Notes under the pieces: model-generated | Database searches by the model: none | The model's input: only the letters and a program-made list of their open reading frames with translations | What the model was told of the DNA's origin: nothing | Translations under genes and position numbers: made by a program | DNA from: an uncultured Maribacter sp. | GTDB lineage: Bacteria > Bacteroidota > Bacteroidia > Flavobacteriales > Flavobacteriaceae | Length of the DNA: 6,159 nt | Reading direction: 5' to 3' | NCBI GenBank assembly: GCA_905479535.1 | Contig: CAJQMW010000112.1 | Span: 1 to 6,159, forward strand | In this document: positions 1 through 5,787 of the stretch, in pieces | How positions within the stretch are numbered: the first letter of the stretch is position 1 | Layout of the letters: each line of letters starts with the position of its first letter

Positions 1-1424
1 TTCATCTTTTTGTAAAAAATACCCAAAACGATTGCCGGGAAAAATGAGGCTGCCGCCAGTCCAAAAGCGAGTGCTACGACGGCCGCTACAAATCCCGGTG
101 GATTAATTCCGAAATATCCGGCGATGATTACGGCAACGGTTGCCGCGCCTCTTGCGGCCCAAAGCTCACCCTTTTCCGAAATATTTGGTCTGAACACTTT
201 TTTAATCAAATCGTGGGAAACTGATGATGATATCACCAATAATAATCCAGCAGCCGTTGATAATGCCGCCGCCAGCCCGCCAGCCGCTACCAAGGCTATG
301 ACCCATGCGGGAAGGTTTGCGATTTCCGGATTGGCCAAGACCATGATATCCCGATCCACGATGAGCTCATTTTGATTGGTGTCCGCAACATACTGAATCT
401 TGCCATCATTGTTTTTGTCCTCAAATAATAGTAAACCTGTTTTTTCCCAATTTTTGAACCATTCTGGCATGGAAGTATACTCTTGATTACTAACGGTATT
501 GAGCATATTGGTCCGTGCAAAGACCGCTACTGCTGGGGCGGTGGTGTATAAGATAGCGATTAATAAGAGTGCGATTCCAGCAGATTTCCGTGCATCCTTA
601 ACCCTTTTGACGGTAAAAAACCGGACAATGACATGGGGAAGACCTGCTGTACCTACCATTAGGGCGAGGGTGATAGCGAAAACATCCACCAAGGATTTCG
701 AGCCATTCGTATATTCGTTAAATCCTAACTCCGTTGAAAGTCCATCTAATTTATCCAAAAGATAGACTCCGGAACCGTCGTTTAAGGTGGAGCCCATTCC
801 CAATTGTGGAATAGGGTTACCGGTCATTTGTATCGAAATAAAAATTGCGGGTACCATAAAAGCAAAAATGAGCACGCAGTACTGTGCTACTTGAGTATAA
901 GTAATCCCCTTCATACCTCCTAGAACTGCGTAGAACAGTACGATAACCATTCCGATGATTACTCCGGTATTGATATCTACTTCTAGAAAACGGGAAAAAA
1001 CAACCCCAACTCCTCTCATTTGTCCCGCCACATAGGTGAAAGAAACGATGAGTGCACAGATGACCGCAACAATCCGAGCAGTTTTGGAATAATACCGGTC
1101 ACCAATAAAATCTGGTACTGTAAATTTTCCGAATTTCCGAAGATACGGTGCTAGCAAAAGTGCGAGAAGAACATATCCACCTGTCCAGCCCATAAGATAA
1201 ACCGAACCATCGTAACCGGCAAAGGCAATGATACCGGCCATGGAAATAAAAGAGGCCGCGGACATCCAATCGGCCGCGGTAGCCATTCCGTTCGCTAGTG
1301 GAGAAACACCACCTCCAGCCACATAAAAATCTTTGGTCGAACCTGCCCTGGACCAAATGGCAATGCCTATGTATAAGGCAAATGTGATTCCTACGAGAAT
1401 ATACGTCCAAGTTTGTACGGTCAT
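1..1424 (-). CDS. Sodium:solute symporter, large subunit (VC_2705 / ActP-like SSS family), 3'-truncated by window edge
   Basis: Inner-membrane Na+-coupled carrier, probably for a small carboxylate; the substrate cannot be read from sequence. My translation from the ATG at 1422-1424 gives 474 residues with no stop before position 1, so the C-terminal part (perhaps 80-110 residues by family length) lies outside. Visible family marks are an early TM1 segment (about 8-24), ATAADWMSAASFISMAG (48-64), VPDFIGDRY (103-111), GLPHVIVRFF (261-270), and AALSTAAGLLL (386-396), whose Ser/Thr pair matches the Na+-site helix of SSS carriers. Residues about 305-365 form a polar, presumably periplasmic insertion with DKNNDGKI at 336-343. 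The gene follows its small DUF4212 partner after 125 bp that carries a heptamer array. No Shine-Dalgarno or flavobacterial TAnnTTTG promoter is evident upstream. The family assignment is secure; acetate, lactate or pyruvate as substrate is inference only. Confidence 0.93.
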   Translation of the reverse strand, partial: MTVQTWTYILVGITFALYIGIAIWSRAGSTKDFYVAGGGVSPLANGMATAADWMSAASFISMAGIIAFAGYDGSVYLMGWTGGYVLLALLLAPYLRKFGKFTVPDFIGDRYYSKTARIVAVICALIVSFTYVAGQMRGVGVVFSRFLEVDINTGVIIGMVIVLFYAVLGGMKGITYTQVAQYCVLIFAFMVPAIFISIQMTGNPIPQLGMGSTLNDGSGVYLLDKLDGLSTELGFNEYTNGSKSLVDVFAITLALMVGTAGLPHVIVRFFTVKRVKDARKSAGIALLLIAILYTTAPAVAVFARTNMLNTVSNQEYTSMPEWFKNWEKTGLLLFEDKNNDGKIQYVADTNQNELIVDRDIMVLANPEIANLPAWVIALVAAGGLAAALSTAAGLLLVISSSVSHDLIKKVFRPNISEKGELWAARGAATVAVIIAGYFGINPPGFVAAVVALAFGLAAASFFPAIVLGIFYKKM

Positions 1425-1467
1425 AAATTTTTGGTTATTTGTGTGCGGTTGTAAAAAGTTTACCAGT

Positions 1468-1488
1468 GTATTGGTTTAGAAGTTTAGT
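1468..1488. repeat. Imperfect 21-nt intergenic repeat, copy 1
   Basis: This copy matches 1828-1848 at 18 of 21 positions, with a core gtttagaagtttag (1474-1487) against gtttagaaatttag (1834-1847). A ggttgt hexamer lies to the left of both copies (1447-1452 and 1821-1826). Each copy sits in the leader of a symporter subunit gene, so the two gaps look like duplicated or convergently similar leaders. Function is unknown. Confidence 0.5.
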
Positions 1489-1500
1489 ATAACTTGTTTT

Positions 1501-1549
1501 CTAACATCTAACATCTAACATCTAACATCTAACATCTAACATCTAACAT
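1501..1549. repeat. Seven perfect tandem copies of heptamer CTAACAT (ATGTTAG on the coding strand)
   Basis: Direct count gives seven identical 7-bp units, 49 bp with no mismatch. The array ends exactly at the base next to the DUF4212 stop codon (1550-1552) and lies 76 bp upstream of the large symporter start. In mRNA orientation each unit contains an ATG and a TAG. Because 7 is not a multiple of 3, both occur in all three frames. It is a simple-sequence repeat able to change copy number by slippage. It lies outside coding sequence, so length changes would alter the leader rather than a protein. Confidence 0.97.
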
Positions 1550-1810
1550 TCAGTCATCATACCCAAACTTTTTGTCCAGCTTGTTCATCAATCTCACATA
1601 GACAAATATGAGAATGACAAAGACATAAATGGAACCTTGTTGCGCAAACCAGAAGCCTATCTTAAAACCTCTAACCTTAAAATTGTTCAAGCTGTCCTTA
1701 AAAATGATACCGGCCCCGTAAGAGACTAGAAACCAGATACTGAGAAGTACAAAGAGGTATTTTACGTTCGCGGCCCAGTAAGCCGATGCTTTTTTTTGTT
1801 TTTCAGACAT
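1550..1810 (-). CDS. DUF4212 small subunit of sodium/solute symporter
   Basis: Small inner-membrane protein of 86 residues, the usual size for the DUF4212 (TIGR03647-type) family, which is found next to VC_2705-type SSS carriers and is thought to be an accessory subunit. Two hydrophobic helices are visible, at about 18-37 and 52-75. Family-like stretches are YWAANVKYL (11-19), IWFLVSYGAGIIF (25-37) and GFWFAQQGSIYVFVILIF (52-69). A charged tail with KLDKKFGYDD follows the second helix. The ATG at 1808-1810 is preceded by an A-rich stretch on the coding strand and no clear ribosome binding site. It begins 47 bp after the anmK stop without an obvious terminator between them, and its own stop touches the heptamer array. 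It probably acts with the downstream large subunit; co-transcription with anmK is inference. Confidence 0.93.
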   Translation of the reverse strand: MSEKQKKASAYWAANVKYLFVLLSIWFLVSYGAGIIFKDSLNNFKVRGFKIGFWFAQQGSIYVFVILIFVYVRLMNKLDKKFGYDD

Positions 1811-1827
1811 TTTTTTGAATGGTTGTT

Positions 1828-1848
1828 GTATCAGTTTAGAAATTTAGT
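1828..1848. repeat. Imperfect 21-nt intergenic repeat, copy 2
   Basis: Second copy of the element at 1468-1488, in the 47-bp anmK-DUF4212 gap, with three mismatches over 21 nt. The gap is AT-rich, and I see no stable hairpin plus U-tract that would act as a terminator in the minus-strand direction. Confidence 0.5.
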
Positions 1849-1857
1849 CAAAATACT

Positions 1858-2934
1858 TCAGTTCGGTAAGTAAACCACACCACTGGATGAATCTCTTTTG
1901 GCGCCAGTGACCGAGCGCAGCACATTTATTTGTTTTTCAACCCGTAATACGCCCATAAGTGCAAAAACAAGGGCTTCCTTGAATTCAATTAAGATTCGCT
2001 CGGGTACTACAACTTCTATCTGGGCTCCCAGTTTTTCTTTCAAGGTTTCTATAAGGAAAGAATTCATAGCCCCTCCACCGGTAATGAACAGTCGTTTTTT
2101 AGTTTTATCGGAATACAATTTTATTTGTTGCGCTATTTTATCGCAAATGTGATGTACAGCAGTATGAAGGAGGTTCTGAGCCGTATCCTTCGTATTTTCC
2201 ACAATGGGCACAACTTCTTCTATAAACCACTCATAACCAATGGATTTGGGGTGGGGTAGGAGGTAGTATTTTAAGTCGTTCAACCGGTTCAGCATGTCTT
2301 GGTTGATTTCTCCGGAACGGGCCAGTTCCCCGTCTTTGTCGTAATCCAAATTAATTTTCCTGGTAATATAGTTCAGAATCATATTGGCCAAGCCAATGTC
2401 ATACGCTATTCTCTTATCCTTTACCTCAAATGAAATATTGCTGATTCCTCCAAGGTTCAGACAAAAATCATATTCGCTAAAAAATAATCGATCACCAATG
2501 GGTACCAAAGGGGCACCTTGCCCTCCCAGTGCCAAATCGTTACTTCTAAAATCACAAACCACCTTTTGACCGGATGTATTGGATAAATGTTGCCCTGAAC
2601 CCAGCTGAAAAGTCAATCCTAATTCTGGCCTGTGATGGGAAGTATGCCCATGACTGGCTATATAATCCAGGGCTAGCTTATTTTTTTTGATAAAATCCAA
2701 AGCTCTTTCTCCAAGCCAGGTACCGTAGGTATTGTGTAATTGAAGTAAATCCTCCGCCGGTAAATGAATGGAATCTTTAAGCTCAGTCTGCATTTGTTCG
2801 GTATAAGAAATACTGGCTGTCTGCTTAATCTCAAACTCCCATTTTCCTTTATCTTCCCAAATATGACAATGGGCGAGGTCCAAACCATCTAAGGAGGTAC
2901 CGGACATTAAACCTAAGATTTTATATGTTTTCAT
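1858..2934 (-). CDS. anmK: Anhydro-N-acetylmuramic acid kinase AnmK
   Basis: Cytoplasmic kinase that opens the 1,6-anhydro ring of anhydro-MurNAc while phosphorylating it, giving MurNAc-6-phosphate from ATP and water during cell-wall recycling. At 358 residues it is close to the usual length of about 370. The N-terminal nucleotide-binding motif LGLMSGTSLDGLD (7-19) is intact. SHGHTSHHRP (94-103), FRSNDLALGGQGAPLVP (129-145), NLGGISNISF (160-169), LFITGGGAMN (282-291) and VTGAKRDSSSG (342-352) follow in family order. The segment AYDIGLANM (177-185) keeps the Asp (D179) that appears equivalent to the general base of characterised AnmK, although the surrounding residues differ from the proteobacterial DTGPGN form. 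Its ATG (2932-2934) overlaps the NagZ stop (2931-2933) as ATGA, so the two are probably translationally coupled. The substrate would come from NagZ; MurQ, which uses the product, is not in this window. Confidence 0.97.
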   Translation of the reverse strand: MKTYKILGLMSGTSLDGLDLAHCHIWEDKGKWEFEIKQTASISYTEQMQTELKDSIHLPAEDLLQLHNTYGTWLGERALDFIKKNKLALDYIASHGHTSHHRPELGLTFQLGSGQHLSNTSGQKVVCDFRSNDLALGGQGAPLVPIGDRLFFSEYDFCLNLGGISNISFEVKDKRIAYDIGLANMILNYITRKINLDYDKDGELARSGEINQDMLNRLNDLKYYLLPHPKSIGYEWFIEEVVPIVENTKDTAQNLLHTAVHHICDKIAQQIKLYSDKTKKRLFITGGGAMNSFLIETLKEKLGAQIEVVVPERILIEFKEALVFALMGVLRVEKQINVLRSVTGAKRDSSSGVVYLPN

Positions 2935-4523
2935 TCCCCGAAATTTGAAATAGTTACGGGTAATTTACCCTTAGTTTTAAATTGCCCTAAAAAATGTGAG
3001 GTGGCAACACCTTGAAATTCCTTAAAATCTTGGAAGACCACAACCGTAGCCAATGTTTTTTCGTAATTGAAAAGCTTCAAGGCATAAGGATTGCCATAGT
3101 GATAGAGAACAACTTGCTTGCTGTTGATGATGTTATTTATAAAATTGATTTCCTCCTCTAAAAATCCAAAATTATCGGTTGGTTTTATTTGGGGAGGGGT
3201 CAGTAATAATAAGATTTGATTTTCCTCGCCGATTTGAGATTTCATTTGTTTCACAGTTTCAAGAATTTCATCCCGTCCCTGATTTTTATCGAACCTTTTA
3301 AAGGTTAGCGTACAATAATCCGTATCCCTGAACTGGGCAATATCCGAATCGGTTCCCCATAAAAGTGTAACGGCCTCTTCCGCAATCTTACGATTTAATT
3401 CACTCGCTTTTTTTAGGTCAAGTTTTGTACTGGGACCTATCCCATGAAAGGCTTTTTCCTTCAACCGCCATATACGTCCAAAGCTTTCCTCAATCTGTTC
3501 TTGGGAAGCTTTTTTTAGTATTGTTTCAATCCCTTCTTGAACGTGCTCCGCAAAGCAAAGGACATCATTGCCTGCATCAAAGGCCAACCATTCCAATTCT
3601 CCTGGAACAGGATAATTTTTTGATACGGCATGCATATTCAATGCATCCGAAATAACGACCCCTTTAAATCCCATTTCATTCCGTAGAGCCCCTTTTATGA
3701 TTTCTTTGGAAATACTGGAGGGTGTCTTTTTCCCATTTGCCAAAGCCGGTACAGACAAATGCCCGACCATAACAGCATCTACTCCTTTGTCTATTAATTT
3801 CTGAAAAGGGTAGAGTTCGTTTTTCAAAAGCTCTTCCTTAGTTTTATCTATTAAGGGCAAACCCAAATGGGAATCTGTAGCCGTGTCACCATGCCCGGGA
3901 AAGTGCTTGATACTCGTGAGGATACCTTCACTTTCTGTTCCATCTACGTAAGAAATGGCTTTTTTTGTAACCAGCTCCCTATTTTCTCCAAAAGAACGAT
4001 ATCCGATTACTGGATTGTTTGGATTAACATTTATATCCACAACAGGTGATAAGTTCCAATGAATTCCTGCCGCTTTACAATCTTGGGCAATATGTTTTCC
4101 TACCTGAAAAATTAAATCATCATTGCTGATTGCCCCTAAAGTAATGGCGTAAGGATATTGAGGTGTGTTTTCTATACGCATGGCCAGACCCCATTCTGCA
4201 TCTATAGCGATTAGCAAAGGATATTTGGCTACTGCCTGGTAACGTCTAATTAAAGACTTTAGCGTTACAAAACTACTTTCATTATAGACCACTTGTCTTC
4301 CTGCCTTTCCGGCAGACGGGTTCCCTTCGTAATTGGTAGCGGCACTGGCACGGGAATGAAAAAAACAAAGTCCTCCAATTTCCTGTTCCCTGATCAATTC
4401 TTCCAACCGCAAAATTTCCTCCTCGGTATCATTGATAAAGGCGGCGGGCATGAAAAACTGTCCTATTTTTTCTGTCAACGAAAGTTTATCCTTCGCTCCG
4501 TTGTAATTAAGCATCTTTCCCAT
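2931..4523 (-). CDS. nagZ: NagZ-like beta-N-acetylglucosaminidase (GH3), two-domain form
   Basis: Probably removes GlcNAc from GlcNAc-1,6-anhydroMurNAc(-peptides) in the cytoplasm; no signal peptide is visible. From the ATG at 4521-4523 it has 530 residues. The catalytic GH3 domain spans roughly 14-355: IDAEWGLAMR (107-116), YRSFGEN (175-181), KHFPGHGDTATDSH (206-219) with the Asp/His pair used by NagZ enzymes for acid/base catalysis, and VISDALNM (290-297) with D293 as expected nucleophile. A C-terminal domain of about 150 residues ends in GKLPVTIS, making the layout like Bacillus NagZ rather than the roughly 340-residue enterobacterial enzyme. Start choice: a TTG at 4542-4544 would add 7 residues, and the ATG at 4512-4514 would remove 3. 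Each overlaps the permease gene, and N-terminal similarity begins only at LSLTEKIGQ. Residues about 67-77 (GNPSAGKAGRQ) are encoded by a palindromic GC-rich stretch and may be an insertion. Its stop overlaps the anmK start. Confidence 0.92.
   Translation of the reverse strand: MGKMLNYNGAKDKLSLTEKIGQFFMPAAFINDTEEEILRLEELIREQEIGGLCFFHSRASAATNYEGNPSAGKAGRQVVYNESSFVTLKSLIRRYQAVAKYPLLIAIDAEWGLAMRIENTPQYPYAITLGAISNDDLIFQVGKHIAQDCKAAGIHWNLSPVVDINVNPNNPVIGYRSFGENRELVTKKAISYVDGTESEGILTSIKHFPGHGDTATDSHLGLPLIDKTKEELLKNELYPFQKLIDKGVDAVMVGHLSVPALANGKKTPSSISKEIIKGALRNEMGFKGVVISDALNMHAVSKNYPVPGELEWLAFDAGNDVLCFAEHVQEGIETILKKASQEQIEESFGRIWRLKEKAFHGIGPSTKLDLKKASELNRKIAEEAVTLLWGTDSDIAQFRDTDYCTLTFKRFDKNQGRDEILETVKQMKSQIGEENQILLLLTPPQIKPTDNFGFLEEEINFINNIINSKQVVLYHYGNPYALKLFNYEKTLATVVVFQDFKEFQGVATSHFLGQFKTKGKLPVTISNFGE
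4300..4320. repeat. GC-rich palindromic unit inside nagZ
   Basis: The stretch contains an inverted repeat ctgcc (4301-4305) / ggcag (4311-4315) around a 5-nt spacer, followed by acggg. It is visibly more GC-rich than the surrounding coding sequence and resembles the short CTGCC/GGCAG palindromes scattered in many Bacteroidota genomes (from memory, not searched). It is in frame and encodes part of the Gly/Ala/Lys-rich GNPSAGKAGRQ segment, with no frame disruption. Confidence 0.4.
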
Positions 4524-5787
4524 TTTTTTCTTCTGCTTTCCCAAAGTCCGCAGGATACGTAATAAATTTCAGTAAAAAAAAGACCGGTAGCGCCGCCAGC
4601 ACCACCCAAACAAAAAACCCACCATAACCCAACCACTCTTGCATATATCCACTGATCATTCCCGGAATCATCATACCCAAGGCCATGAAACCTGTAGCGA
4701 TGGCATAATGCGATGTTTTGGATTTTCCCTCGGCAATATAAATGAGGTACATTAAAAATGCCGTAAAGCCGAAACCATAACCGAATTTTTCAAAAATTAC
4801 GGTGGCAGAAACGGCATAAATATTTGTTGTTTTGGTCAAAGCTAAAATTGCATAAAGAAAATTGGGAACGTTCAGGGAAAGTATCATGGGCAACATCCAT
4901 TTTTTAAGGCCATCCCTCGAAATAAGTATTCCTCCAAGAATCCCCCCAATGGATAGCATAACGACTCCGGCAGTTCCGAAAATAGTGCCTATTTGTTCTG
5001 TAGAATATCCCAAACCTCCGTCCTCTGGACTATCTAACATAAAGGGTGCGGCCATTTTCACCAATTGCGATTCCCCCAAGCGATAAGTGAGGATAAAGGC
5101 TAGGGCAATCCCAATGTTCGGTTTTTTAAAGAAGGAGGAAAATACCTCTAGGAATCCTTTTGGTCGTGCCAATGGAATACTTTGCGAACTCTCATATTTA
5201 GGTGTGGCTATAAAATTGGAAATGGTAAGCATCAGCATCAAAATTGCTGCGGCAATCATAGTTACGCTCCATGCCTTTGTGTTGTCCCCATACTTGTTTT
5301 CTAGAAACCCGGCCAGTATAACGATAAGTCCCTCCCCGGTAACCATTGCCAAGCGGTAAAAAGTACTGCGCATGCCCACAAAGAAGGATTGCTTCTTTTC
5401 GGTCAACCCCAGCATATAATAACCATCCGAAGCAATATCATTGGTTGCGGAGGCAAAGGCCGCCATCCAAAAACAGGCTAGCGTGGTAATGAAGAACATA
5501 TTGGCGGGAATGGCCAGCCCCACTCCCAATAAGGCTAATGCAATAAGCAACTGCATGCCCAGGAACCAATTCCGCTTGGTGCTCTTTAAATCTACAAACG
5601 GACTCCACAAAGGTTTTAATACCCATGGTAAATAGAGCCAACTCGTATATAGACCAATGTCCGAATTACTGACCCCCAATTTTTTATACATGATTACGGA
5701 GACGGTAACGACCAGAACGTAGGGTAGCCCTTGGGTAAAATATAGCAGCGGTACCCACGCCCAAGCTCCCTTATCCTTTTGAATCAT
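4507..5787 (-). CDS. ampG: AmpG-like MFS permease for muropeptide / anhydro-disaccharide import
   Basis: Polytopic inner-membrane protein of 426 residues with about 12 hydrophobic segments, of the MFS/AmpG type. It likely imports GlcNAc-anhydroMurNAc (with or without peptide) to feed the NagZ and AnmK encoded directly downstream. Family-like points are YFTQGLPYVL (16-25) in the first helix, LKPLWSPFVD (57-66) at the loop after helix 2, an acidic helix segment ATNDIASDGYY (114-124) matching the AmpG 'QDIxxDA'-type region, YRLGESQ (235-241) and TSHYAIATGFMALG (358-371). It is shorter than E. coli AmpG (491 residues, 14 segments) and lacks its extra C-terminal helices. The ATG (5785-5787) overlaps the upstream stop (5784-5786) as ATGA, and its 3' end overlaps nagZ. 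Substrate is inferred from similarity plus context; MFS membership is certain, AmpG function likely. Confidence 0.85.
   Translation of the reverse strand: MIQKDKGAWAWVPLLYFTQGLPYVLVVTVSVIMYKKLGVSNSDIGLYTSWLYLPWVLKPLWSPFVDLKSTKRNWFLGMQLLIALALLGVGLAIPANMFFITTLACFWMAAFASATNDIASDGYYMLGLTEKKQSFFVGMRSTFYRLAMVTGEGLIVILAGFLENKYGDNTKAWSVTMIAAAILMLMLTISNFIATPKYESSQSIPLARPKGFLEVFSSFFKKPNIGIALAFILTYRLGESQLVKMAAPFMLDSPEDGGLGYSTEQIGTIFGTAGVVMLSIGGILGGILISRDGLKKWMLPMILSLNVPNFLYAILALTKTTNIYAVSATVIFEKFGYGFGFTAFLMYLIYIAEGKSKTSHYAIATGFMALGMMIPGMISGYMQEWLGYGGFFVWVVLAALPVFFLLKFITYPADFGKAEEKNGKDA

Noticed and set aside
124..765. Plus-strand open frames at 124-375 and 499-765
   Set aside because: Both lie antisense to the symporter, whose minus-strand translation shows family motifs throughout; the plus-strand products resemble no known protein.
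1099..1410. Minus-strand 103-codon frame
   Set aside because: A shifted frame inside the symporter gene; its Arg/Cys/Trp-rich product is typical of an out-of-frame reading.
1481..1496. Inverted repeat aagtt-tagtat-aactt as a terminator
   Set aside because: The stem is only 5 bp and AT-rich, and in the minus-strand direction it is not followed by a U-tract.
1425..1500. Flavobacterial promoter (TTTG ... TAnnTTTG) for the large symporter gene
   Set aside because: No TTTG element appears on the coding strand in this gap, so I cannot support a promoter call.
1501..1549. Heptamer array as a CRISPR
   Set aside because: Units are 7 bp and contiguous, with no spacers.
1898..2888. Open frames at 1898-2152 (+), 2384-2569 (+) and 2673-2888 (-)
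   Set aside because: All overlap anmK, whose conserved motifs span the whole region in one frame.
4542..4544. TTG start for nagZ
   Set aside because: Two ATG codons follow within 30 nt (4523 and 4514) and the extra Lys-rich residues have no family support; kept only as an alternative.
3425..4562. Plus-strand frames at 3425-3655, 3867-4049 and 4293-4562
   Set aside because: Antisense to nagZ, with no recognisable domain or upstream signals.
4862..5641. Frames at 4862-5086, 5087-5359 and 5441-5635 (+) and 5438-5641 (-)
   Set aside because: Shadows of the AmpG-like permease gene.
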